From Eubacteriaceae bacterium (GTDB lineage: Bacteria; Bacillota; Clostridia; Lachnospirales; Lachnospiraceae): a stretch of DNA of 64,000 bases. The position numbers were made by a program, and so were the translations under genes. The notes beneath the pieces are model-generated. The model did not search any database. It was not told the DNA's origin and saw only the letters and a list, made by a program, of their open reading frames with translations. Location: the NCBI GenBank assembly GCA_910575665.1, contig CAJTFB010000009.1:1-64000 (forward strand), given 5' to 3'. Shown piece after piece: positions 55,201 through 63,038 of the stretch (the stretch's first letter is position 1; each line of letters opens with the position of its first letter).

Positions 55201-55421
55201 CCATCAATTTCCTCGGCTTCCAGAGGGGAACCGGCAAGACGGTTTTCGTAGACACTGCGGAACGTGTCACCGTAAGCGGCTTCCACTGCCGTGTTATACA
55301 CCTCACCCACGGTGAGGTTCTCGCCTGCCGCCTGGCATATACTGCTGTTTGAGGACAAAACAGTTCCACTTATCATAGCAGCGGTTATTGCTCCAAACAA
55401 TATCTTTCCTAATCTTCTCAT
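49272..55421 (-). CDS. secreted Rhs/YD-repeat protein with a GH75 chitosanase-like C-terminal domain
   Basis: A 2,049-residue protein. A signal peptide (about residues 1-32), a wall-associated N-terminal region (TATGHLMLSRNDLSLDGTGG is the usual opening) and many YD repeats (YDYQNRLT, YEYDGKNQLV, YTYDKRGNLV) build the Rhs shell. The conserved Rhs core end is PFRYCGEYYDRETEEIYLRA to WDPSGY. The next ~222 residues (DNA 49272-49940) are the variable toxin end. Their motifs IDADGSPRAYAPDN, GYYISTTAL, GDICYVQYKDKGSYAIVADI, then GPNGKFGEGSIKLVNNLG match the GH75 chitosanase pattern 'D.DG...AY' and 'AIV.D.GP...GE.S...A..LG'. It should cut a polysaccharide such as chitosan or peptidoglycan glycan. 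The start ATG 55419-55421 has AAAGGAG ten bases upstream. Confidence 0.92.
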   Translation of the reverse strand: MRRLGKILFGAITAAMISGTVLSSNSSICQAAGENLTVGEVYNTAVEAAYGDTFRSVYENRLAGSPLEAEEIDGVDTATGHLMLSRNDLSLDGTGGMDFELNRYYDSNEANLGHATVEYTQKLEVDTIWVNYTAADGSQRRIIVNAAVWKNHKKALKNLLATYEKGEGRRGVSFDGEPDYEEKTQRTKIVSNERHNVYGLASGWRYDFPWIETVTLTEKEGWGKEPRYLHYGSAGVMNIETETDNASKSYSIKGLEGYGYEDIKLEDWDKTVDGIACKYLLRDKTGLRTYFNENGVIVLQKDAHGNKITYTYTDEIYFSKITDSVGREIVFHYKEDDGEKTLSSVTVQGQSMEGGVSKKTITYETEEKSYTPHYGDRLHGVVLTSATVDGSKEKYAYKTVERLVNTSGAGVASQRVSTNQSYLLNKITADGSETHYEYRAGSLRGSKEAGTGQKRDVVTERFYVTREYEKDIKTGKKSNGIKYDYFQKKGSGGLRSYDDFREREDKKDGSAGTIYEAWQYGNSGLRTVTVVSTFNPNKYKTNGKYYDYTYKKSKINPETLRLKKDTKKNVTLYIYNENKLLTDEINYGKEKEETLYRYDKNEKGSLVVLETDKSFGKAGDKAATTKQGYTYDNYRNVLTEKENKAYLAKNRGKEHLYTTTYTYQGTGNGYPAGDAAMVCLLVTEESYMSAATRHKMVSAVAANGIDYASISEQKSVNGGAYKTISKTDFRYDGQGNETQGKVYPSYSTDGEKEVIQNDYTYNRLGQQTKKTVTITSAKRPADNRTYTEEEVSCDTFGNELSYTDENGLVTKTSYDPETGEETETVNAVGTEYESKEKEYQSVDGLKTMTVDDYGRVSIDIQDAFGNTVISKDEAAGTWTESIYDYGSGEDDGSASGDDEESDSDEEKEETARLIEERTYPFEPDEKRFIINENGETVPNYYITGKGKDILSGSKHFYDNLGNEIGSAEFSNGELDAAHCSSWSFSKSETEVVGEEDDAQTISTSYSKALNPAKYQPEADAEGYYDQFNEAVLSETITKTVTDVGGNTLSQTSTAIRGKNRVETVTTYETDDFGRTTKENMVTRKQQDGKWLPAYETQTLFTYDDNGNVSQTETKSRKEGEMDWQSQTVKTDYNEQGQVTGEYSPRGSKENVATKYEYNILGQMIQSEIPQEKKDGSITYQKTTTEYDNTGNVTEKNEQMDGDRTAKTEYTYDKRGNLVMVKSHLEGDKAQYVQYVYDIQGNKVRQFTGMTEPLLLTVTEVAEETKAEDTFTYAGKTYQLTISGKKKTDDIRETKYEYDGKNQLVAFTDPEGRRETYTYDVNSNLTQTVDKNGNTQKSTYDYQNRLTEMVAKEKKTGKETRHNYTYNAYGDVATLDDTAFVYEDASGQVTRETTKLTRNKDVVKNYTYDSVGKKSAFAVKVGDDTKLSLHYNYDGESKLTAVTDENGSQVVGYSYDTDGNLAERTVSGNNQNTTYTYDYQNRLTVMKNQTGSAGVISQYSSEYLANGQKSKEISDVTDKDGKKSQKTAAYTYDLLGRIKKETKTGSGDISYTYDSNNNRKEMAVGNKVTAYKYNKNDELLCTDTLNTDTEEDSVVIYKYDKNGNQLATVNRYGIPSDKKDSTYVDIDVTLGENRLNENVVNHYNALNQLTQTLTKNYKVSFTYDAEGLRTSKTVNGEKTVFVWDGDQLVMELSDSGKVQKRFIRGNDLIYADKGDNTEKQYYVTDPHGNVVQLTDESGAVTKTYEYDSFGNELNSDSKDDNPFRYCGEYYDRETEEIYLRARYYQPKVGRFLTRDTYTGKEDEPLSLHLYTYCENDGVNAWDPSGYKSNTTISVNRYKQGKKTAILVKSNLKIDADGSPRAYAPDNKKYKPLDYLANAGYEGNWWGIVTENGNPVTQKEGKYKGYYISTTALENPKYNIKDVKRYVNSEKIPYIVKSDLFNSGDVELGDICYVQYKDKGSYAIVADIGPNGKFGEGSIKLVNNLGLPINYSSTGKIIGGGMDKKKIKYIIFKNSKKVTEGSYTKSNSEIKNMGRKWMKKFNKKELLKQCK

Positions 55422-55469
55422 AGATTTCAAACTCCTTTCTTACGCAAAACCCCATTCTTCCTGCTAAAT

Positions 55470-56141
55470 TTATAATCCATTTACTGGCTTCTTTTTCAGT
55501 TCTTTGACTGTCATCCCTGCTTCCAGTTTCTCTATCACTTCATCAAAGGTATAGGTCTCATTCATAATCAGTATAGCGACTTCTACCCGCTCTTCTTTTC
55601 CCAGCGATTTTTCTTCCAGTGTCTTTACCTGCTCTCTCGTCAGACCCAGCTGTTCCTCTGTGGTAAGAATCTCACTATCCTTAACCACCTCTGACCATTT
55701 TCGGTTATCCGAAACCGTCCCCTTGGCTTTCGCCAGTTCTATCGCCTTTCTCCCTGTTTTGACAGATAGTCTCTCTGCCTCCTGCAAATCTTCCAGAGAA
55801 TAGCCATCCTTTTCCATCTGATATTTTTCGTTCTCCGGTATGGTAAAGAACGCCTTTTCCAGTTCTTCTGCTGTCTTTTCCCAGTCTTTCGTTTTCACCT
55901 GCCGCTCTGCCACATCCTCTCTGGACATTTCATAAAATTCTGCGTACAAATCCGCAGTCTCACGGTCAGAATCACAGAAGGAAAGGTAATTTTCCTCTTT
56001 TTGTTTCTCTACACTCTGTTTCTTTTTGCTTTGGTTACTATTTCGAAGTACAGAAAATAATATTCCTGTGATAGCAAACAACAAGACAATCAAAATACCT
56101 ATCACGCAAATCTTTTTCTTTTTGTTGATTAGTTCCTTCAA
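55470..56141 (-). CDS. membrane-anchored protein of the Rhs operon
   Basis: A 223-residue protein starting at TTG (56139-56141) with GGAGGC seven bases upstream; no ATG in the frame has a site. A basic start and one membrane segment (CVIGILIVLLFAITGILFSVL) are followed by an acidic, helical extracytoplasmic part. Two weakly similar halves each contain an 'E.LGL/SLEDLQEAE' type helix pair. No family recognised. It lies between the Kelch protein and the Rhs gene (48-bp gap), so it may help export, fold or anchor the Rhs protein. Confidence 0.78.
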   Translation of the reverse strand: MKELINKKKKICVIGILIVLLFAITGILFSVLRNSNQSKKKQSVEKQKEENYLSFCDSDRETADLYAEFYEMSREDVAERQVKTKDWEKTAEELEKAFFTIPENEKYQMEKDGYSLEDLQEAERLSVKTGRKAIELAKAKGTVSDNRKWSEVVKDSEILTTEEQLGLTREQVKTLEEKSLGKEERVEVAILIMNETYTFDEVIEKLEAGMTVKELKKKPVNGL

Positions 56142-56229
56142 AAAAAGCCTCCATTCAAGAAAAATTAGTTTCTCATTCCCAAATATGACAATTAGGACTT
56201 ACCAGCCATAACTGGCAAATCCTCTATTG

Positions 56230-59200
56230 TCATTTTTCCTTTTTATCAGTCAGGGTAATCTCCACTCTGGTCTTCCCATCCATCTTCGCTTCCACAGGAA
56301 TAGACTGGTAGGTCTCAAAACTCTCTCCACGCTCCAGACTTCCCTTGAGTTTTAACACCAGAACACCTTTTTTCGGCTGGTATTTTAGAAGGGTAACACC
56401 GTCGGCTCCCCCTTTCAGCACCTCCTCTTCCTCAAAAGAGGAGGCATTTAATATCTGCATTTCATCGGGATTGACGTTTACGGTCACAATCTTCGTCTGT
56501 CCCTTTTTCAGATTTCCGGCGGTTACCTGCAGTTCATAGGCTTCGCCTTTCTTTACCATCATTTCCTTGGTGGTACTTTGTACCTTGACAGTATACTGCT
56601 CTACTACATCCAGCACACCATATCCGGTCATTTCCCCGCCGATACTGTATATGTCGTTGCCGGATGCGGCCAGTGCGGAATCTTTCTTTGTCAGGTTCAT
56701 GGCAGAAATCCGGCTCCACTCATCGGTATAGGTGTCATAAACCAGGACTTCCTTTGTCTCCGCTTCTTTTACCATGTATATCTTTCCACTGATGACAGCG
56801 GATGCCTTGTATTGGTCGGATATCGCAAACGGACATTCCGTTCCTGCATCCTCAAACATATTATCTTCCGGGAGGTATTCCTGCCAGAACATCTTCTCCC
56901 CATCCTCTTTTAATACAAACACACGGTTGTCTACGCTGGCAGCATCAATGACGGTACTGGTATCTGGCATGACTACCGTTTCCCAAGTATCGGTTTTGAT
57001 GTCGTATATTTCCGCTTTATCGGTTGCCCCTGCCTTTGTCCATACATAGAGCCTGTCTTTGCTGACAGCAGATGCCAGATTGGTTCTTCCCTCTGCCATG
57101 TCCGACCTTTTCTGCCACTGCTTTGTCTCTGTATTGAAAGCATAAACAACATATAACAACTTACCTGTGGCGCTGGTGTCAGTCTGGCCGCCGATCACAT
57201 AAACCTCATTATTGTAAGCAAACATGGTCTGCCGACAGATACCAGTTTCTGTGCCAGGATAGTCCGGCAGCGTCTCCCATGTCTTTTTATCCGTATCATA
57301 TGCTGCAAAACTTTTCAGCGAGCCGGCGGCATTTTCCCCGCCGAGGACATAGATCTTTCCTCCTGCCGTGACTGCGACGGCATTTCTTTTGCCCTCCTGC
57401 ATCGGTGTCGTATAAACCCATTCGGACTGGCTGTCGGTATTGAAAATCATGCGAGATGTTTCCCCTGTTAGGGATGCGTTTTCCCTTGCCGTTACTGTGA
57501 AGCCGAGTGTTTTCCCTGCTGTTTCGTTGTTGTAAATGTAATCGTAGGTCGTACCTGTCACAACCGCTTCGCTGATTTTTTTGCCTCCATCATAAACACA
57601 GACGAGGTATTCTTTTGCTTTGTCTACCGCATTCCATGTGATGGTAACTTTGTCCTGTCCTTTGATGGCGGTCGGTTCCGGGATAACAAAACGCTTTTTC
57701 AGGTGGAGGGTGTAATTCCCCGTCCCATTGTTCTTTACGCTTACTTTTAGATATTTTCTACCGTTATATGCCCCGATAAAAAGGAAGTTGTTGTCCAGAC
57801 CGGAGTTATCGTCGTAGCCCACTCGTTCCTTATTCGTGTCATACAGGACTGCCTGCGTGTCTATGCTAGAATCACTGTAAATGTCGTAGGCAATGCTCGG
57901 TTTGGTGTCAAAGTAATAATAGTTTTCCTGTCCTACCGTGATGACGGAACGAGTAACTGGCTGGTTCTCTTTTAATTCCACAGCCCCGTTAAAGCCGACT
58001 GTCTCGTAGTGTACGGTGAAATACGGATTGCGGTCAATTTTTGCCTGATAGGCGCGGTTGGAGTTGTCTGCCACAAGCGCCACGCCGTAGTTCGCTTCCC
58101 CGGCGGCCCATGCTTTTACCATGTCGGTTACGTCGCACTGGTAGTTTCCCGCTTTCTGGATTCCCATGGAAGCGGTCGCCTCCGGTTCATAGGCCGGGCG
58201 GTTGTTGTAGGTCAGCTTGTTGACGCTCCAGTTCTGCTTTACTTTATGGATGCCGATGTCAAAGGTTTTCCCTGCTCCCAGTTTCATTGTTTTTTCATTT
58301 TTGATGTTAAGTGAGGCGTCCAGAATCTGAACGTTTGGCTGCTTTAACTCTGCCAGCGTGGACATTTTCGTGAATGCCACGCATTTGTTTGCCTGCAACA
58401 GGAGGGATTTGTCGTAGCCGAAGTTGCTGTCAGGCGAGCCGACATAGGCGGCACCCACTTTTACGTCCCTGCTGTGCCGGTCAGTTAAATATGTAGTCCG
58501 GATTTCCAATGGAAACTTCCTTTTTTTGCTGTTCCACCATTTTTTGTCCGGTGTTACCTGCAATGTTTTTTTCTTTTTGTTGTAGGAAAGTTTTGCTTTG
58601 GATGTCGTTACTCCGCTGGCGTCGGTTATTTTCGTGCTCATGCGGGTAAATTTTGTCTTACCCTGTTTGGTTTTGAAGTAGATTTTTGTCCCTTTCACCT
58701 TTACTTTCAGCTTCGTATTCAGTTTGAAGGAAAGGGCTTTGCTTTTCTGCTTTTTTTGAATGGAAACGATCTCCTGCACCTTTTCCGGGAAAATGTCGTA
58801 GGAGACGTTGGTGTTTTTCATAACTTTTTTGTAGGTGACTTTGTTCTGGTTCAACACATCCGTTGCTGCTTTTTTCCCTGGATTGCTGATCTTTGCCTTT
58901 GCTGCTTTGATCTTTTTGGCTTTTAAGGCGATCAACAGGCTGGTCTTACCCCGCTTCATAGAGACGACGGATTTCTTGTTTGCTTTTCTGGATATTTTAA
59001 TGGCAAGATCTGTAGCTTTGGTTTTGTAATTTTTTCTGTCGGATTTTACAAGGGTGGTGTCGATTTCTTTCCAGTCACCACGTTTCTTATAGTGAACTGG
59101 CATGGAGTAGGTTACTGCCGTATAACTTCCGTCTGACATGGCAAACTGCTTGACGAACCGGTCTCTTTTTGCTGTCAATTCTTCAGTAATGGAGGCAACT

Positions 59201-59346
59201 TCGCTGGCCGCATTTGATATGGCAGCGTCCGCCTTCAGTTCCTGTTCTTTCTGCAGGCCGGTGCCATAGAAGGAGGCCAGCACCAGTCCGCCTGCCAGCA
59301 GGCTGCCCAGTATGATTTTTTTATTTTTTTCAGCATTCTTTTTCAT
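56230..59346 (-). CDS. secreted DNRLRE/Fn3/Kelch protein of the Rhs operon
   Basis: A 1,038-residue protein with a signal peptide (KNKKIILGSLLAGGLVLASF). Residues about 60-300: a Lys-rich beta region (TYSMPVHYKKRGDWKEIDTT) as found at the N-terminus of wall-associated Rhs proteins. About 310-460: a DNRLRE domain (AYVGSPDSNFGYDKSLLL, TDMVKAWAAGEANYGVAL). Then a jelly-roll/pre-peptidase-like part, an Fn3 domain (TITWNAVDKAKEYLVCVYDG), and about five Kelch repeats (KIYVLGGENAAGSLKSFAAY, EVYVIGGQTD) at about 640-910, ending in a beta domain. The start 59344-59346 has GGAGGAACACG. In other Firmicutes the DNRLRE part is fused to the Rhs protein, so here the system seems split into two secreted partners. 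Confidence 0.88.
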   Translation of the reverse strand: MKKNAEKNKKIILGSLLAGGLVLASFYGTGLQKEQELKADAAISNAASEVASITEELTAKRDRFVKQFAMSDGSYTAVTYSMPVHYKKRGDWKEIDTTLVKSDRKNYKTKATDLAIKISRKANKKSVVSMKRGKTSLLIALKAKKIKAAKAKISNPGKKAATDVLNQNKVTYKKVMKNTNVSYDIFPEKVQEIVSIQKKQKSKALSFKLNTKLKVKVKGTKIYFKTKQGKTKFTRMSTKITDASGVTTSKAKLSYNKKKKTLQVTPDKKWWNSKKRKFPLEIRTTYLTDRHSRDVKVGAAYVGSPDSNFGYDKSLLLQANKCVAFTKMSTLAELKQPNVQILDASLNIKNEKTMKLGAGKTFDIGIHKVKQNWSVNKLTYNNRPAYEPEATASMGIQKAGNYQCDVTDMVKAWAAGEANYGVALVADNSNRAYQAKIDRNPYFTVHYETVGFNGAVELKENQPVTRSVITVGQENYYYFDTKPSIAYDIYSDSSIDTQAVLYDTNKERVGYDDNSGLDNNFLFIGAYNGRKYLKVSVKNNGTGNYTLHLKKRFVIPEPTAIKGQDKVTITWNAVDKAKEYLVCVYDGGKKISEAVVTGTTYDYIYNNETAGKTLGFTVTARENASLTGETSRMIFNTDSQSEWVYTTPMQEGKRNAVAVTAGGKIYVLGGENAAGSLKSFAAYDTDKKTWETLPDYPGTETGICRQTMFAYNNEVYVIGGQTDTSATGKLLYVVYAFNTETKQWQKRSDMAEGRTNLASAVSKDRLYVWTKAGATDKAEIYDIKTDTWETVVMPDTSTVIDAASVDNRVFVLKEDGEKMFWQEYLPEDNMFEDAGTECPFAISDQYKASAVISGKIYMVKEAETKEVLVYDTYTDEWSRISAMNLTKKDSALAASGNDIYSIGGEMTGYGVLDVVEQYTVKVQSTTKEMMVKKGEAYELQVTAGNLKKGQTKIVTVNVNPDEMQILNASSFEEEEVLKGGADGVTLLKYQPKKGVLVLKLKGSLERGESFETYQSIPVEAKMDGKTRVEITLTDKKEK

Positions 59347-59452
59347 CGTGTTCCTCCGATCATTTTTGTCTATCATATTTCCCGATGGTGCCAATTGATA
59401 CCCAGTTACATCCAAGACATCGGTCTCTTGGCAGTACCGTTACAATATCTTA

Positions 59453-59481
59453 ATTATACATAATATTACATATTTCTACAA
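59453..59481 (-). promoter_or_regulatory. promoter of the Rhs operon
   Basis: TTGTAG (59476-59481), 17 bp, TATAAT (59453-59458) on the minus strand, about 105 bp before the start codon of the DNRLRE/Kelch gene. Confidence 0.65.
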
Positions 59482-59608
59482 GAACTTCCGTTCGACATAT
59501 ATTGACAGAATTCGACAACGCTGAGGAGAATAGATATTTTAGAAAGTACATTGCAGTTTGTAAATCCCAGTCTATACTATGACCAAAAGAAATCTCTCGA
59601 GATCCCCA

Positions 59609-59655
59609 GGTACTAAAAAAAACTCCCAGTAAAATATGAGAGTTTATTTAGTACC
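59609..59655. repeat. long imperfect inverted repeat
   Basis: GGTACTAAA...AAACTC (59609-59625) pairs with GAGTTT.TTTAGTACC (59640-59655) around a 14-nt loop. It lies between the Rhs operon promoter and the Ham1-like gene. It may end transcription of the Ham1-like gene (minus strand) or be the trace of a small mobile repeat. The rest of the 290-bp gap (59482-59704) shows nothing else. Confidence 0.5.
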
Positions 59656-59704
59656 CTTATGTAAATGGGCCTAGCTCGACGGCTGTTATATATCCTTTCA
59701 AATG

Positions 59705-60295
59705 TCAACGATGGGATAAAATCCTTCGGAAAAAATTCAAAAATGCCTCTTCCGTTACCGAGGTTTCGGATTCATGATAGACAAGATCACAAAAGTATTT
59801 ACCACTCTTAATATCTATGGATAAACTGTCCAGGGGAACCCCTTCTTTCAAAACGGAGCGCGGTTTATCTGTTAAAATAAATACGTTACTCTCCATGGAT
59901 GGTTCCATGGCCTCATAGATCTGTTCCCCATCCAGCACAAGGCAGATCGCATTTTTATATCTGGCCGTCAGATCTCCATACCGTCTTGCAAGATCTGAAT
60001 AATACGCAATCATCTCCTCATCCGTCAAACGTTTTCCCGCTATCGTGCGCACATGGACTCCTGGCTGGATATCATCGGGAATGCCATCAAGATACAGTCC
60101 GGAATCGCAGGAAAATACCGGAATACGAAAAGCATGATAATATGCCAGCGCCTTCTGTCTGGCATTTTCCAAAGGCGTCCTGCCAGTCTCTGGCACATCC
60201 GGAATCTCACAGTTCAGATCCCTCAGTCCAATCAATTCAATCTCTAATTTTTTCACTATTCTCTTCATAGAAGCTAACTTGGCAGGATTTCCCAT
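59705..60295 (-). CDS. Ham1/RdgB-like non-canonical purine NTP pyrophosphatase
   Basis: A 196-residue protein from the first ATG. Family marks: GNPAKLASMKRI, ELIGLRD, VPETGRTPLENARQKALAYY and the SCDSGLYLDGIP active-site region. These enzymes hydrolyse ITP/XTP/dITP to keep deaminated purines out of nucleic acids. The second half is more diverged (ICLVLDGEQIYEAME, YHESETSVTEEAFL) than classic RdgB. The ATG at 60293-60295 has no ribosome-binding site. Six codons upstream the frame reads KLLYGMGNPAKL, the usual family start, preceded by ATT (60311-60313) with GGGAGG six bases before it, so translation may start at AUU. Confidence 0.85.
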   Translation of the reverse strand: MGNPAKLASMKRIVKKLEIELIGLRDLNCEIPDVPETGRTPLENARQKALAYYHAFRIPVFSCDSGLYLDGIPDDIQPGVHVRTIAGKRLTDEEMIAYYSDLARRYGDLTARYKNAICLVLDGEQIYEAMEPSMESNVFILTDKPRSVLKEGVPLDSLSIDIKSGKYFCDLVYHESETSVTEEAFLNFFRRILSHR

Positions 60296-60339
60296 ACCAT
60301 ATAATAGTTTAATCTGCGTCCTCCCTTGGGCTATTTTTA

Positions 60340-60365
60340 AAAAACTTTTTCGTTTTTACCCACTT
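60340..60365. repeat. 26-bp direct repeat, copy 1
   Basis: AAAAACTTTTTCGTTTTTACCCACTT occurs here and again exactly at 63187-63212. The two copies bracket the 77-residue ORF and the tandem-esterase gene. A recombination scar or short mobile end is possible. Confidence 0.8.
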
Positions 60366-60597
60366 ATTGTTGTTCTGAAAAATCCCTGCATAACTGAATT
60401 AATTTATCATACTCTGACATACTGATCTTATAGTACCCGCTTTCACATAAGAGAATATTCTGATAAAAATAAACAGAGTCCAATCTTTCTCCCTTTCCGT
60501 CACTTAATTCCACCCACGCAGTAGGGGAAACCCCCTCCAGATCTTCCAATGAAGCCGCCGCTTCACGAATTTTCATTCGCTCATGCGACAGCCTCAT
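60364..60597 (-). CDS. small protein of unknown function
   Basis: A 77-residue open frame 19 bp after the esterase gene on the same strand. It is hydrophilic (REAAASLEDLEGVSPTAWVE, SEYDKLIQLCRDF) with no membrane segment and no known motif. No good ribosome-binding site stands before the first ATG; a second ATG at residue 8 has a weak GAGCGA. The coding-like sequence continues upstream without a start (RIADKQK), so it may be a truncated remnant of a longer gene. The repeat at 60340-60365 begins at its stop codon. Confidence 0.45.
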   Translation of the reverse strand: MRLSHERMKIREAAASLEDLEGVSPTAWVELSDGKGERLDSVYFYQNILLCESGYYKISMSEYDKLIQLCRDFSEQQ

Positions 60598-60616
60598 TTT
60601 TTGTTTATCGGCTATT

Positions 60617-62749
60617 CTATTCTTTTGTAAAGAAGATCTTTAATGTATTGTACAGATGTATATGCCACTGATTCATATCATGTATTCCACCTGGTATTAT
60701 GACAAAATCAAAATTGCGGCCGGGAACCAAAATGTTGGAACGAACCAATGCTTTCTGCATTAAATCTAACTGTCCTGACAGTGCGAAGTCCTCCGATCCA
60801 TTACCACAGTATATAAACCCGAGCGGCATACCATTTGCTTCGCCCTCCTCAATTATTTTATTAAACCGATCTGCATCAGCATCATTTCCATTCTCTGTTC
60901 CAAAGTAACCTGAATATGGGGCAAACCATGCAAACAAGTCATAATTTCCGAAAAATGCAGAGTGGTATGTTGTGTTAGAACCCATTGATAATCCTGCAAA
61001 TCCACGATGCATACGGCTTGCTTTCAAACTTTCTAATGATACATCACCACCTGCATAGGTAGAATACTTGGCCTCAACAGCCGGAATCAGATCATTACGC
61101 AATTCGTATTGGAACAGGGTGGTAAGGTCCATTGCATTACTAGGTTCAGGAGCTCCTTCCGGACGATAGAAGGTAGGGTTTACAATGATACAGGATTCAC
61201 AGTATCCGTCCTCAAACAGCCGGTCAAGCATATCCCTGTTGTGAGTATAGTCACCATATATATTATCCCCTTTAATCCATGTATCAGCATTCTCACCTCC
61301 GCCATGCATCAAATATAAGATATTATATTTTTTTTCAGGATCATAGTTATATGGCAGATAAACATTTGCCCATTTCTGGATCTTCTGTGAATTGCCCGGA
61401 TCGTATGTCTCGGTTTCGTACTCAATTTTCTCAATTTTACCTTTGTGAGTAGTTGGTTTCGTTGCTGAACCAGGTACTTTTGTAACAAATCCATTTACAA
61501 TACTTTCATCCTGTGTACCGCGTTTAAATATACGTCTTGCAAAATTATATAAACCAGCTTTAAATAACTCTTGATCATGCGCTCCCTTCATCTCAAGATA
61601 CAGGCATTCTGATCCGTTATCTGTCAATGTCTTATGATAGGAATCCGGAGCTTCGCCTGCCACATCATCACTCTTTCCCTTCTGGATCATAAGGAATGTA
61701 ACATCTTCATATTTTTCATCAATACGGAAACTAGTGTTATTGAAGTAACCATTTCCCCCATCATATGGCAATAACCCTTCTACCGGAGCGAATGCGCCCA
61801 TATATGCTACCTGTTCAGGAAGTGACAGACCAATGTTCAATGCAATGCGGCCACCCAGACCGTACCCAGCTACTGCTGTGTTATGGCGTTCCTTTGCTAC
61901 CGAATATTTTGCTTCTACCTCCGGTTTTAAAACATCAGCAAAATCCTTCATAACATCTTCATCTTTGTCACTACTGATATTTGGCATAACTACAATCATA
62001 TCTTCAGCAGCTTTAAATGTCACTGCATTATCAATAATCTGATCTGCTGCCATATCGCTCCATATGCTCTCCGTATCATTTTCACCATGGAAAAGATATA
62101 ATACCGGATACTGTTTCTCCTGTGAATAATTTGCAGGAAGTTGTACAAGAACCTTATGTGTCTTATTTGTCGTCTTTGATACATAAGTAAACTCTTCCAT
62201 CTTTCCCTTTTCCACATTCTCCGAAGCATCTGCAAATCCATATGGAACATCAGAAAATGTATCTGTCTCCGGGAACGGAGCAATCGTAGGCTCCGGTGTG
62301 GCGGTAGGTTCCGGTGTAACTGCAGGCTCCGGTGTAGCCGTAACTCCTGCATTATTGTTTGTTGCTATTGGCGATACGGTAGGCTGTGTCACGTTACCGC
62401 GCCTCTTATCAACCTTTACTGTACATGTTAATGTTACCTTTTTCTTTTTCTTTTTCGCGGTACAAACCACCTTTGTTTTTCCAGCTTTTACGCCTTTTAC
62501 CACAAATGCCGTTTTACCTTGTTTCGAAACAGTAGCAATCTTTTTATTTTTAGACTTAACCGTTAACTTATAACCTTTCGCATTCTTTACCGTAACTTTC
62601 TTCTTTGCCTTTTCCTTAACTTTAACCGTTTTTTTTGAGAGTACCGGCTTAGATGCCTTTTTCGCCTCTACCTGTGCTCCTGGCATGACCACCTGCGCTA
62701 CTAATGCAGCAGCCAGCAAAAGTCCTGTACACTTCCTGGTGCATTTCAT
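60617..62749 (-). CDS. secreted protein with two esterase D-like (CE1-type) domains, first one lacking the nucleophile
   Basis: A 710-residue protein. Signal peptide 1-29, a Lys-rich Big2-type domain (about 35-115), and a TPEP-repeat linker (about 135-165). Then two alpha/beta-hydrolase domains of the esterase D/feruloyl-esterase type: the first (about 175-425) has VLYLFHGENDTESIW, but its nucleophile elbow reads GYGLGG, with Gly instead of Ser; the second (about 440-710) has YLMHGGGENADTW, GLSMGS (Ser588) and IPGGIHDMNQWHIH, so it looks active. It should remove acyl groups from plant or mucin polysaccharides, or act on surface glycans. The RBS is AAAAGGGGAGGTATTTTAAT. It is not in an obvious operon with the Rhs genes. 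Confidence 0.9.
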   Translation of the reverse strand: MKCTRKCTGLLLAAALVAQVVMPGAQVEAKKASKPVLSKKTVKVKEKAKKKVTVKNAKGYKLTVKSKNKKIATVSKQGKTAFVVKGVKAGKTKVVCTAKKKKKKVTLTCTVKVDKRRGNVTQPTVSPIATNNNAGVTATPEPAVTPEPTATPEPTIAPFPETDTFSDVPYGFADASENVEKGKMEEFTYVSKTTNKTHKVLVQLPANYSQEKQYPVLYLFHGENDTESIWSDMAADQIIDNAVTFKAAEDMIVVMPNISSDKDEDVMKDFADVLKPEVEAKYSVAKERHNTAVAGYGLGGRIALNIGLSLPEQVAYMGAFAPVEGLLPYDGGNGYFNNTSFRIDEKYEDVTFLMIQKGKSDDVAGEAPDSYHKTLTDNGSECLYLEMKGAHDQELFKAGLYNFARRIFKRGTQDESIVNGFVTKVPGSATKPTTHKGKIEKIEYETETYDPGNSQKIQKWANVYLPYNYDPEKKYNILYLMHGGGENADTWIKGDNIYGDYTHNRDMLDRLFEDGYCESCIIVNPTFYRPEGAPEPSNAMDLTTLFQYELRNDLIPAVEAKYSTYAGGDVSLESLKASRMHRGFAGLSMGSNTTYHSAFFGNYDLFAWFAPYSGYFGTENGNDADADRFNKIIEEGEANGMPLGFIYCGNGSEDFALSGQLDLMQKALVRSNILVPGRNFDFVIIPGGIHDMNQWHIHLYNTLKIFFTKE

Positions 62750-62884
62750 ATTAAAATACCTCCCCTTTTTTTATTGACAGTGCTTCAGTAACATCAAAGA
62801 TACTTAGTCTAAATCTATCACTTTTACCTGTTATTGTCAAGCAACCGTCGCTATTCGGCTGCTATTGATCACCGTATATCCCTG

Positions 62885-63015
62885 TTAAGGCAAAAGATCT
62901 TTCTCCAAATACACAAACTGTAACTCATCATCAATCACTTCACGTTTAAAAATTTTATACCCCATTCTTTGATAAAATCTGATATTGCTCTCGCTTTCCT
63001 GGAAGATACCCTTCG
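62885..63015 (-). pseudogene. 3' relic of a GNAT acetyltransferase
   Basis: On the minus strand the frame reads QESESNIRFYQRMGYKIFKR, then EVIDDELQFVYLEKDLLP and a stop (62885-62887). 'NIRFYQRMGY' is the last helix-strand of GNAT N-acetyltransferases. No start or N-terminal part exists; sequence upstream changes into an Rhs relic at about 63039. Confidence 0.75.
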
Positions 63016-63038
63016 ATCTCTTTCAATACGTATCATAA

